Shown here in pieces: positions 16,245 to 23,329 of a stretch of DNA of 31,010 nucleotides; position 1 is the first letter of the stretch, and every line of letters starts with the position of its first letter. The notes under the pieces were generated by a model. The model had not been told where the DNA came from. It was given only the letters and a program-made list of their open reading frames with translations, and searched no databases. The position numbers and the translations under genes are program-made. Source of the DNA: CAYLLD01 sp964425135 (GTDB taxonomy: Bacteria; Pseudomonadota; Alphaproteobacteria; Rhodobacterales; Rhodobacteraceae). The stretch is taken from assembly GCA_964425135.1 (NCBI GenBank), contig CAYRKW010000038.1:1-31010 (forward strand). The letters are read 5' to 3'.

Positions 16245-17141
16245 ATGCAATCCTACCTGCCATTCCCTAATATCGGCCCTGATATCTTCACCATCCCGAT
16301 CGGTGACTTCGATTTCACGCTACGCTGGTATGCGGTCGCCTACATCGTGGGGTTGCTTTTGGGGGCGCATCTGGTCAAACGACTTATGCGACGCCCACAG
16401 CTTTGGGGGCCGAACGGCACGCCGCTTCATCCCCATGAGGTTGATGATCTGCTGACCTACATGATCGTGGGTGTAATCCTGGGCGGGCGCTTGGGTTTCG
16501 TGCTGTTTTATCAGCCAGAGTATTACTTCCAGAACCCCAAGGAGATTCTCGCAATCTGGAATGGCGGCATGTCATTTCACGGCGGCTTTCTTGGGGTTGT
16601 TGTCGCAGGCATGTTCTTTTGCCTGACCCGCAAGAAATCGGTGACCCGGGTAGGCGATGCGGTTGCCTATGGCACACCCATTGGTCTGGGCTTGGGCCGG
16701 TTGGCCAATTTCATCAATGGCGAGCTTTGGGGCAAACCGACCACGCAGCCATGGGGGTTCGTCTTTCCCGATCCACGGGCGCAGATATGCCCGGATGGCT
16801 GGGTGGGAGAGTGCGGACGACACCCCTCGCAACTCTATGAAGCCGGTCTTGAAGGGCTGCTCCTTTTCATCGTGATGACCATCCTGATCCGCAAGGGCTG
16901 GTTGCGCTATCGCGGCGCGATGATCGGGGTGTTTGTGATGGGTTACGGTCTGGCGCGCAGCTTTGTCGAGTTTTTCCGCGAACCTGACGCGCAGTTCGTC
17001 AGCGCCACAAACCCCAACGGCTGGGTCTTTCAGATCGGCGACTTTGGGGTGAGCCAGGGGCAATTGCTGTCCATCCCGATGATCGTTGTCGGCTTTATGA
17101 TCATCATCTGGGCGCGTGGCCGGGATCGCAATCGCGCATGA
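16245..17141 (+). CDS. lgt: Prolipoprotein diacylglyceryl transferase
   Basis: This inner-membrane enzyme transfers diacylglycerol from phosphatidylglycerol to the lipobox cysteine of prelipoproteins, the first step of lipoprotein maturation. The 298 residues show about seven hydrophobic segments, the essential-histidine region GGMSFHGGFLG (His112) and the family signature GRLANFINGELWG (152-164, with Arg152, Asn155 and Glu160). HPSQLYEAGLEG follows. A TTGACA lies at 16208-16213, but no convincing -10 box or ribosome-binding site precedes the ATG, so initiation may be weak. The stop overlaps the next gene by ATGA, forming the start of a four-gene run. Confidence 0.97.
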   Translation: MQSYLPFPNIGPDIFTIPIGDFDFTLRWYAVAYIVGLLLGAHLVKRLMRRPQLWGPNGTPLHPHEVDDLLTYMIVGVILGGRLGFVLFYQPEYYFQNPKEILAIWNGGMSFHGGFLGVVVAGMFFCLTRKKSVTRVGDAVAYGTPIGLGLGRLANFINGELWGKPTTQPWGFVFPDPRAQICPDGWVGECGRHPSQLYEAGLEGLLLFIVMTILIRKGWLRYRGAMIGVFVMGYGLARSFVEFFREPDAQFVSATNPNGWVFQIGDFGVSQGQLLSIPMIVVGFMIIIWARGRDRNRA

Positions 17142-18202
17142 CGCCGTTGCGGCAGATTATTCAAGATGAGATAGAGGCGCGCGGCGCGATCGGCGTAGAC
17201 GACTACATGTCGCTGGCGCTGAGCCATCCTGACCATGGCTATTACATGCGCGGCATTCCGATGGGCGCTGCCGGCGATTTTATCACCGCGCCCGAAATAT
17301 CCCAAATGTTTGGCGAGTTGATTGGCCTATGGCTTGCGCAGGTGTGGCAGGATATGGGCGCACCGGAGCGTTTCAATCTGGTTGAGCTTGGCCCGGGCAG
17401 TGGTGCGCTGATGGACGATATCCTGCGAAGCACATCCCGCGTGCCCGGTTTTGCGGCGGCTGCCAAAGTCTGGCTCGTTGAGACCAGCCCGTCCTTGCGG
17501 GACGCTCAGTCCAAGCGACTTGCGCGTCACGCGTTCACACATGCATCGGACATAGCTGATGTGGACGAGGGCCCTCTGCTGCTCATCGCAAATGAGTTTT
17601 TTGATGCGCTGCCGATCAAGCAATATCAGCGCGTGGATGAGCGTTGGCTGGAGCGGATGATTGCGCTCAAAGATGGCGTATTGGAGTTCGTCCTGCGCCC
17701 GATCCATGGTGCGGCCCCCGATCTGCCGCTTGCGGTTGATGGTGCGATCTATGAAATGGGGCTTGTCTCTGAGGCCATCGCTGCCAAAATTGCCGCGCGC
17801 ATCGGCAAGGACGGCGGCGCAGCGCTGGTGATCGATTATGGCGATGATGCAGGGCAGGGCGATACGCTGCAAGCGCTTCGTGCGCATGAACGTGTTGATG
17901 TGCTGGCGGCAGCGGATGGCAGCTGCGATCTGACCGCCCATGTGCGCTTTGACGATCTGGCGCGTGCATTTGCGCCTGCCAAGGTGAGCCACACGCTTAC
18001 CCAGGGCGTGTTTCTGGAAACGCTGGGGATCACCGCGCGCGCCAATGCGCTGGCGCAGCAGGCGGATGCGGCACAGGTTCAGGCCATCGTCAAAGCGCAT
18101 CACCGCTTGACACATCCCGATGAAATGGGTGGGTTGTTCAAAGTGATCGCGGTGACCGATCCAAAGACTGACCAGCTTCCGGGATTTGCGACATGGCGTT
18201 GA
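17138..18202 (+). CDS. SAM-dependent methyltransferase, NDUFAF7/MidA-like
   Basis: This 354-residue protein of the MidA/NDUFAF7 family methylates an arginine of complex I in mitochondria; bacterial roles are less clear. Recognisable parts are the N-terminal HPDHGYYM, GDFITAPEISQMFGELIGLW, the SAM-binding loop NLVELGPGSGALMDDIL (80-96) and LLLIANEFFDALPIKQY. Its length is normal. It overlaps lgt by 4 bases and pgeF by 10 bases, so it is translated in coupling with both. This lgt-methyltransferase-pgeF order is common in Rhodobacteraceae to my knowledge, though not checked here. Confidence 0.9.
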   Translation: MTPLRQIIQDEIEARGAIGVDDYMSLALSHPDHGYYMRGIPMGAAGDFITAPEISQMFGELIGLWLAQVWQDMGAPERFNLVELGPGSGALMDDILRSTSRVPGFAAAAKVWLVETSPSLRDAQSKRLARHAFTHASDIADVDEGPLLLIANEFFDALPIKQYQRVDERWLERMIALKDGVLEFVLRPIHGAAPDLPLAVDGAIYEMGLVSEAIAAKIAARIGKDGGAALVIDYGDDAGQGDTLQALRAHERVDVLAAADGSCDLTAHVRFDDLARAFAPAKVSHTLTQGVFLETLGITARANALAQQADAAQVQAIVKAHHRLTHPDEMGGLFKVIAVTDPKTDQLPGFATWR

Positions 18203-18951
18203 ACGCCCTTCAGGCAGATGAGCTAGACGGTGTGAAACACGGGTTTTTCACTCGTGAGGGTGGGCTATCAGCCGGCATCTATGAAGGGCTCAACTGCGGC
18301 GCAGGCTCCAACGACGACCCCGATCATGTGCGCCAGAACCGCGCGCTTGTTGCTGCGCATATGGGCGTTGAGGATGAGCATCTGATCTCGGTCCATCAAA
18401 TCCACTCGCCCGATGTGATTGCCGTTGAGGCTCCGCATTCTGGCGACAAGCCCCAATGCGACGGCATGGTCACGCGCACACCGGGTATCGCGCTTGGCGT
18501 GCTGTCCGCCGATTGCGCGCCGATCCTTTTTGCGGACGCACAGGCTGGCGTTGTCGGCGCAGCCCATTCCGGTTGGAAAGGCACGCAGGCGGGCATCGGC
18601 GCGCGCACTATCGAAGCGATGGAGACCCTTGGCGCAAACCGCGCAGATATTTCCGCCGCCATCGGTCCGTGTATTTCCCAACGCGCCTATGAGGTCGGGC
18701 CGGAGTTTATGGACAGTTTTATCGACGAAGACCCGGACCACGCCCGCTTTTTCGCAGGCGGCCAAGGGGACCGCGTCCAGTTCGATCTGCCGGGCTTCAT
18801 TCTCGCCAGCCTGCGCGCCTGCGGGATTGTCCGCGCCGGATGGACCGGGCATTGCACCTATTCGGATGCTCAGAAATTCTACTCTTACCGCCGCACCACC
18901 CACGCTGGCGCGCCCGACTACGGGCGTCTCATTTCAGCGATCAGGATCTAA
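18193..18951 (+). CDS. pgeF: Peptidoglycan editing factor PgeF (YfiH/laccase-domain family)
   Basis: This 252-residue member of the YfiH/YlmD family has the zinc-binding His-Cys-His set in SVHQIHSPDVI (His71), LSADCAPILF (Cys108) and AAHSGWKGT (His125). It also carries the conserved GPCISQRAYEVGPEF and WTGHCTYSD. Enterobacterial PgeF removes wrongly incorporated amino acids from peptidoglycan precursors; other members have been reported to act on purine nucleosides. Function is by homology. It starts inside the upstream methyltransferase gene (10-base overlap), and the next gene follows 3 bases after its stop. Confidence 0.93.
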   Translation: MALNALQADELDGVKHGFFTREGGLSAGIYEGLNCGAGSNDDPDHVRQNRALVAAHMGVEDEHLISVHQIHSPDVIAVEAPHSGDKPQCDGMVTRTPGIALGVLSADCAPILFADAQAGVVGAAHSGWKGTQAGIGARTIEAMETLGANRADISAAIGPCISQRAYEVGPEFMDSFIDEDPDHARFFAGGQGDRVQFDLPGFILASLRACGIVRAGWTGHCTYSDAQKFYSYRRTTHAGAPDYGRLISAIRI

Positions 18952-18954
18952 ACC

Positions 18955-20097
18955 ATGTTGCACTTTACCCAAGCCGAATTTGACCGCCGCCTCAAAGCCG
19001 CGCGCTTTGCTATGTCAACCCATGAGCTTGATGCCATGCTGCTCTTCGCGCCCGAAAGCCACTATTGGCTGACCGGTTATGACACCTTCGGCTACTGCTT
19101 TTTCCAATGCATGATCCTGACCTCCGATGATGTGTACCTCCTGACCCGAAGCGCCGATCTGCGGCAGGCGCAGATCACATCGACTGTTCAGAATATCCAT
19201 ATCTGGCGAGATGCGCAGGGCGCTAATCCGGCGACAGATCTGCGCAAGCTTCTGGGTGATCTGAAGCTTTTGGGCGGCCGGTTCGGGGTTGAGACCAACA
19301 CCCACGGCCTGACTGCTTTCAACGGCCAGCGCCTTTATGCCGCGTTGGAGGATCAGGTGCTCGTGGAGGCATCGCATCTGATCTCCAGCTTGCGCCTTGT
19401 GAAATCGGATGAGGAATTGACGTATGTGAGGCGCGCTGCAAACCTCGCCGATGACGCGCTTGATGCGGCGATGGAAGCGACCCACGCAGGCGCGCAGGAA
19501 GGGCATATCCTGTCGAAAATGCAAGGCGCAATCTTTGAGGGTGACGGGGATTATCCGGGCAATGAGTTTATCATCGGCTCTGGCGAGAACGCACTTTTGT
19601 GCCGCTATCAAACCGCCCGCCGTCCGCTTGATGCCACCGATCAGCTCACCCTCGAATGGGCGGGCGCGTATCGCCATTATCACGCCGCGATGATGCGCAC
19701 GCTGATCGTCGGCGCGCCAACTCAGGCACATCTGTCCATGCAGGATGCGGCCGAAGAGGCGCTGCTGGCCTGCGAAGCGGCGCTTGTGCCGGGTCAGCCG
19801 ATGGGGGCGGTGTTTGATGCCCACGCCCGTGTTCTGGACGCGCGCGGCTTTGCCCATGCGCGCCTGAATGCCTGCGGCTATTCGCTGGGCGCGCGCTTCT
19901 CGCCGAGCTGGATGGAGGATCAGATGTTCTATGACGGGGCCGAGACGGTCATGGCGCCGGGCATGGTGTTCTTCTTGCATATGATCTTGATGGATTCCGA
20001 GGCTGGGGCGGCTGTCTGTCTGGGCCGCACGTCGCTGATCACTGGCGAAGGTTCGGACTGCCTGTCGCGCCACGGCACGGAGCTTTTGCTGAACTGA
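18955..20097 (+). CDS. M24 (pita-bread) family protein lacking the standard metal ligands
   Basis: This 380-residue protein has a creatinase-like N-terminal domain (SHYWLTGYDTFGYCFFQ at 35-51) and a C-terminal pita-bread domain like Xaa-Pro peptidases. The usual five metal ligands (Asp, Asp, His, Glu, Glu) are not in place. The LxxDxG position reads LEWAG (Glu234), the second Asp region reads HYHAAMMRT, the GHGIG histidine loop reads ACGYSLG, and the TxEPG glutamate region reads FFLHMI. It may be a metal-free hydrolase, as creatinase is, or a non-enzymatic protein. It is the last member of the lgt run, 3 bases after pgeF. The substrate cannot be predicted. Confidence 0.78.
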   Translation: MLHFTQAEFDRRLKAARFAMSTHELDAMLLFAPESHYWLTGYDTFGYCFFQCMILTSDDVYLLTRSADLRQAQITSTVQNIHIWRDAQGANPATDLRKLLGDLKLLGGRFGVETNTHGLTAFNGQRLYAALEDQVLVEASHLISSLRLVKSDEELTYVRRAANLADDALDAAMEATHAGAQEGHILSKMQGAIFEGDGDYPGNEFIIGSGENALLCRYQTARRPLDATDQLTLEWAGAYRHYHAAMMRTLIVGAPTQAHLSMQDAAEEALLACEAALVPGQPMGAVFDAHARVLDARGFAHARLNACGYSLGARFSPSWMEDQMFYDGAETVMAPGMVFFLHMILMDSEAGAAVCLGRTSLITGEGSDCLSRHGTELLLN

Positions 20098-20181
20098 CCC
20101 GCTCAATTGCGGCGCATTGCCCATATTTTCGCCCGAATTGCGATTTAGTTAAGGATCAACAGCGAAATCAGGAGCAATATT

Positions 20182-20334
20182 ATGCTGCAAGATCTGTCAA
20201 TCTGGATGCCGAGCGCTTTGGCGATGGTTGCCGTTGCAGGCTTCATTCTTGCAGTCGCGCATGTCCAATCGCAGCCCAATTCCGGCCTGCTGATCATGCC
20301 TGCTGTGGTGTATACGTCGATGGATCAGGGCTAG
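20182..20334 (+). CDS. Small hypothetical membrane protein (50 residues)
   Basis: This short frame encodes 50 residues with one clear membrane segment, ALAMVAVAGFILAVAHV (about 12-28), then a hydrophilic loop and a second weakly hydrophobic part, GLLIMPAVV. The start is supported by AGGAG at 20170-20174, seven bases before the ATG, a better ribosome-binding site than most genes here have. It lies 84 bases after the M24 gene and ends 7 bases before the stop of the convergent Lrp gene. I do not recognise the family. That it is translated is an inference from the ribosome-binding site, the clean hydrophobic segment and the absence of a competing gene. Confidence 0.6.
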   Translation: MLQDLSIWMPSALAMVAVAGFILAVAHVQSQPNSGLLIMPAVVYTSMDQG

Positions 20335-20341
20335 TCGCGCC

Positions 20342-20833
20342 TCACCCCTCACGCTCTTCCAAAATCTCAAACGGAATGCCCGGTGCGTCTTTGGCGCAGC
20401 GGATCACGAGCGAAGTTTTGACCGACGCGACATTCTCCGCCGCAGTCAACTCTTCGGTCAGGAACGTCTGAAACGTCGACAGGTCCGGCGCGGTGCATTT
20501 GAGGATGAAGTCGATCTCGCCGTTGAGCATGTGACACTCGCGCACCAAAGGCCAAGCGCGGGCGCGATCTTCGAACGCCACCAGGTCCGCTTCGGCCTGA
20601 TTGTGGAGCCCGACCATAGCGAATACCTCAACCTCGAAGCCAAGGGCCTTGGCGTCCACATGCGCGTGGTAACGCTGGATCAACCCTTCGTCTTCGAGCG
20701 ATTTGACACGGCGCAAACACGGCGGCGCGGAGATGCCCACGCGGCGCGACAGCTCGACATTGGTCATGCGGCCGTCTTCCTGCAACTGTGCCAATATCTT
20801 CAGATCGATGTCGTCGAGCTTAACGGATGCCAA
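20342..20833 (-). CDS. Lrp/AsnC-family transcriptional regulator
   Basis: This 163-residue regulator has an N-terminal helix-turn-helix (LDDIDLKILAQLQEDGRM, then NVELSRRVGISAPPCLRRVK) and a C-terminal amino-acid-sensing RAM domain (VRECHMLNGEIDFILKC). The start is a TTG at 20833 preceded by AAGGAG at a good distance; it gives the normal family length, whereas the frame reaching 20884 has no ribosome-binding site. It is divergent from trxB, and a pair of repeats in the gap may be its operator. Regulators of this class usually respond to an amino acid and often control their own gene. The ligand is unknown. Confidence 0.92.
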   Translation of the reverse strand: MASVKLDDIDLKILAQLQEDGRMTNVELSRRVGISAPPCLRRVKSLEDEGLIQRYHAHVDAKALGFEVEVFAMVGLHNQAEADLVAFEDRARAWPLVRECHMLNGEIDFILKCTAPDLSTFQTFLTEELTAAENVASVKTSLVIRCAKDAPGIPFEILEEREG

Positions 20834-20879
20834 AATTCTCTCCTTTGTCGCGACAGGATTATGCGCAAAGGGCAATGTA

Positions 20880-20914
20880 CGCAATAAAATTTCAAGTTAG
20901 CGCAAGATAATTTC
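20880..20914 (+). promoter_or_regulatory. Two direct repeats in the Lrp-trxB gap, candidate Lrp operator
   Basis: Two 14-base copies, CGCAATAAAATTTC at 20880-20893 and CGCAAGATAATTTC at 20901-20914, match at 12 of 14 positions. They start 21 bases apart, two helical turns, so they face the same side of the DNA. This is the spacing expected for an Lrp/AsnC octamer or dimer pair. The AT-rich cores contrast with the surroundings. Further CGCAA copies at 20864 and 20914 may extend the array. Confidence 0.45.
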
Positions 20915-21013
20915 GCAAACCTCGCGCGGAACACATATTCGTTAAGTCTGCTTTCCTCCGGTCCCGATCACCAATATATCGCTCGGGCAGGCAAAATTTT
21001 GAGGGAATCGTCC

Positions 21014-21799
21014 ATGTCCACCACGCGCCATACCCGACTTTTGATCATCGGATCAGGTCCAGCAGGATATACCGCAGGTGTTTACGGCGCGCGGGCGATG
21101 CTCGATCCCATTTTGGTCCAAGGCATCCAGCCGGGCGGTCAGCTGACCATCACCACCGAGGTCGAAAACTGGCCGGGGATCAAGGAAACCCAAGGGCCGG
21201 ATTTGATGATCCAGATGGAAGAACATGCCGCCGCTGCGGGCACCGAGATCATCGCCGATCACATCGCGTCCGTGAATCTGTCTAAACGCCCCTTCACCGC
21301 GGTGGGCGATAGCGGAACGACCTACACCGCAGATGCGCTGGTGCTGGCGACGGGCGCGCAGGCCAAATGGCTCGGGCTTGAGAGCGAAGAGAAGTTCAAG
21401 GGCTTTGGTGTCAGTGCGTGCGCGACATGCGACGGGTTCTTCTATCGCGGTCAGGACGTCGTTGTTATCGGCGGGGGGAATACGGCCGTGGAAGAGGCGC
21501 TATTCCTCACCAAATTCGCGTCAAAAGTGACGCTGATCCATCGCCGGGACGAGCTGCGGGCCGAACGTATTTTGCAAGATCGCCTGATGAAAAANNNNNN
21601 NNNNNNNNNNNNNNNNNNNNNNNNNNNNNNNNNNNNNNNNNNNNNNNNNNNNNNNNNNNNNNNNNNNNNNNNNNNNNNNNNNNNNNNNNNNNNNGCCGGT
21701 GACATCACTGATCACATCTATCGTCAGGCGGTCACCTCGGCGGGTATGGGCTGCATGGCCGCGCTTGAGGCAGAGCGGTTCTTGTCCGAAGAAGACTGA
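21014..21799 (+). CDS. trxB: Thioredoxin-disulfide reductase, interrupted by assembly gap
   Basis: This NADPH-dependent flavoenzyme keeps thioredoxin reduced. Visible before the gap are the FAD motif LLIIGSGPAGYTAGVYGARA, GGQLTITTEVENWPG and the redox-active disulfide ACATCDGFF (Cys136, Cys139). The NADPH-binding start VVVIGGGNTAVEEALFLT and HRRDELRAERILQDRLM follow. After the gap only the C-terminal AGDITDHIYRQAVTSAGMGC is present. About 227 residues are seen, against roughly 320 in the family, so some 85-95 residues are hidden. The ATG at 21014 is preferred, with GAGGG 8 bases upstream; the TTG at 20999 is unlikely. The gene is probably intact in the organism. It is divergent from the Lrp gene. 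Confidence 0.93.
   Translation: MSTTRHTRLLIIGSGPAGYTAGVYGARAMLDPILVQGIQPGGQLTITTEVENWPGIKETQGPDLMIQMEEHAAAAGTEIIADHIASVNLSKRPFTAVGDSGTTYTADALVLATGAQAKWLGLESEEKFKGFGVSACATCDGFFYRGQDVVVIGGGNTAVEEALFLTKFASKVTLIHRRDELRAERILQDRLMKXXXXXXXXXXXXXXXXXXXXXXXXXXXXXXXXXXAGDITDHIYRQAVTSAGMGCMAALEAERFLSEED
21595..21694. other. Assembly gap of exactly 100 N inside trxB
   Basis: One hundred consecutive N is the usual placeholder for a gap of unknown size. From the part of thioredoxin reductase that is missing, the real gap should be around 250-290 bases, so coordinates to the right are probably too small by about 150-190. The reading frame continuing across the N run is accidental. Confidence 0.97.
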
Positions 21800-21830
21800 C
21801 GGTCCTTATCACGCAAAATGTGATCTACGC

Positions 21831-21870
21831 AGCGCGTGGCGCGTCTTGACCCAAAATCCCGCGCCGCGCT
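21831..21870. other. GC-rich inverted repeat between trxB and the LacI-family gene
   Basis: AGCGCGTGGCGCG (21831-21843) can pair with CGCGCCGCGCT (21860-21870), giving 11 pairs with a two-base bulge. The loop contains TTGACC, a possible -35 box for the LacI-type gene. No T run follows, so it is not a classical terminator. It could help end trxB transcription or act as an operator. Confidence 0.4.
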
Positions 21871-21893
21871 AACCTGCGCCAAAGGAACAGTCT

Positions 21894-22940
21894 TTGGCAA
21901 AATCTACCATTCAGGATGTGGCGCAGCTCGCAGGGGTTTCGGTCTCCACAGTGGACCGGGCACTGCACGGGCGGGGTAGTGTCAGCAGTGATGCCAAGCA
22001 GCGCATTTCCGAGGCCATTCGCGCCACCGGATTTGGCACCATGCGCGAAGTGCTCCCGATCGCAACGCGGCCCGTTCTCAGAGCGCGCTTCCTGCTGCCC
22101 CATGGCACCAACGGGTTTGTTAACCATCTCAAATCCGCCCTGAAATCCGCTTGCGCGCGGGTTGGACATGTCGATTTGCGGGTAGATATCCAGGCCATGC
22201 GGCAAGGGCGGCTATCGGAGTTTCCTGTTAAAGATCTGGTCCGGAGAATGGACGCGGCGCGCAAGGAAGATGTTGATATTATTGGCATATTCAGCGCTGA
22301 CACACCGCAGGTGCGTGATGCGATTGATCGATGTGCAACCGCTGGCGTGAGCGTGGTGACGCTGGTCTCGGACGTGCCATCCTCAAACCGCTTTGCCTAT
22401 ATCGGCATCGACAATTCCGCCGCCGGTCGCACAGCTGCGCGGCTGATGGGCAAGTTTATTCCCGAGCAAACCGGCACGATTGCGGTAATCACAGGCTCCA
22501 TGTCCATTCGCGATCACATGGAGCGGTTTTTCGGGTTTCGTGAAACCATCCTCAAGCATTTCCGCCACCTGACCGTGCTGCCTGTGATCGAGACCAATTC
22601 CATCGAATCCACCAATCTCAAAGCGATCAAAACCGTGGCGCAGGCCCATGACAATCTGCGCGGTATTTACATGATTACAGGGGGTGTGACGGGCCTTCTG
22701 ACGGGGATCCGCGAGACCCAGTTTGCGCGACGCCCGGCCTTCATTGCGCATGATCTGTCGCCTGTGAACCGGCGCGCTTTGATATCGGGCGAGCTTGATG
22801 CGGTGATCCACCAGTGCCCCGAACGCATCGCCTCCATCACAGTGCGGCGGATGCTCGAAAGCGTCGATCTGGCGGAGGGTCTACAGGATGAGTTTCTGAT
22901 GACGGTTCCGGTCGAAATATACGTCGCCGAAAACCTCTGA
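21894..22940 (+). CDS. LacI-family transcriptional regulator
   Basis: This 348-residue repressor-type protein has a classical N-terminal LacI helix-turn-helix (TIQDVAQLAGVSVSTVDRAL with HGRGSVS at 5-31). A periplasmic-binding-protein-like sensor domain follows (DVDIIGIFSADTPQVRDAID, FAYIGIDNSAAGRTAARLMG, TGTIAVITGSMSIRDHMERF). The family usually senses sugars. The start is a TTG at 21894 with AAGGA 8 bases upstream. It stands alone: no transporter or sugar-metabolism gene follows in the window, so its targets must be elsewhere, or in the repeat-rich region just downstream. The ligand is unknown. Confidence 0.93.
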   Translation: MAKSTIQDVAQLAGVSVSTVDRALHGRGSVSSDAKQRISEAIRATGFGTMREVLPIATRPVLRARFLLPHGTNGFVNHLKSALKSACARVGHVDLRVDIQAMRQGRLSEFPVKDLVRRMDAARKEDVDIIGIFSADTPQVRDAIDRCATAGVSVVTLVSDVPSSNRFAYIGIDNSAAGRTAARLMGKFIPEQTGTIAVITGSMSIRDHMERFFGFRETILKHFRHLTVLPVIETNSIESTNLKAIKTVAQAHDNLRGIYMITGGVTGLLTGIRETQFARRPAFIAHDLSPVNRRALISGELDAVIHQCPERIASITVRRMLESVDLAEGLQDEFLMTVPVEIYVAENL

Positions 22941-23329
22941 CCCAAGCGCTTGGCCGGTCCAAATCGGTGTTTTGGGCGGATTTGAGTGAAATCCATCAGG
23001 ATTTGACGTCAAACAATCGAAAAAATCTCGATTTTGCGAGATATCTTTGGTCTCACACATGGCAGGTGTAGTAGTATTTTAACGCAAGCGCATTCTCCCC
23101 AAGTGCGCTTGATTTGGCGAGGTGTCGTTGCGAAGTTTCAGCGCGGCGGCAAGCGCCATTGTTCTTATCTGGAAGGGGCGTTTTGTGCTTTGCCCAGGGT
23201 TACAAACACTGGGCCTCCACTCGCACCACAAGCATGAAGCGCTGCGCAGAGTATTTGCGAAAATTTCGGATTTGAACATCGCGGCGCGCCTGCTCTCAGT
23301 GCGCGCCGCGACCTCTTTTCACAAGGTTT
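22941..23329. other. Non-coding region rich in inverted repeats
   Basis: These 389 bases lie between the LacI-family gene and the end of lpd, and I see no convincing gene in them. They hold a perfect 12-base palindrome TTTGACGTCAAA (23002-23013). Overlapping inverted repeats follow: AATCGA/TCGATT (23015-23020 and 23028-23033) and ATCTCG/CGAGAT (23025-23030 and 23037-23042). An 8-base inverted repeat CAAGCGCA/TGCGCTTG lies at 23085-23092 and 23104-23111, and a strong GC stem lies near lpd. These could be regulator binding sites or parts of an unannotated small RNA. The 67-codon frame at 23034 has no ribosome-binding site and an unnatural composition. Confidence 0.5.
23280..23310 (-). terminator. 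Strong GC stem-loop after lpd, probable terminator
   Basis: CGCGGCGCGC (23280-23289) and GCGCGCCGCG (23301-23310) form a perfect 10-base stem with an 11-base loop, 19 bases after the lpd stop. On the minus strand no T run follows the stem, so it would be an imperfect intrinsic terminator or an mRNA-stabilising 3' hairpin for the phaB-aceE-aceF-lpd transcript. Confidence 0.55.

Noticed and set aside
23034..23237. 67-codon plus-strand frame in the gap before lpd
   Set aside because: It has no ribosome-binding site, an odd composition, and overlaps the inverted repeats; regarded as chance.
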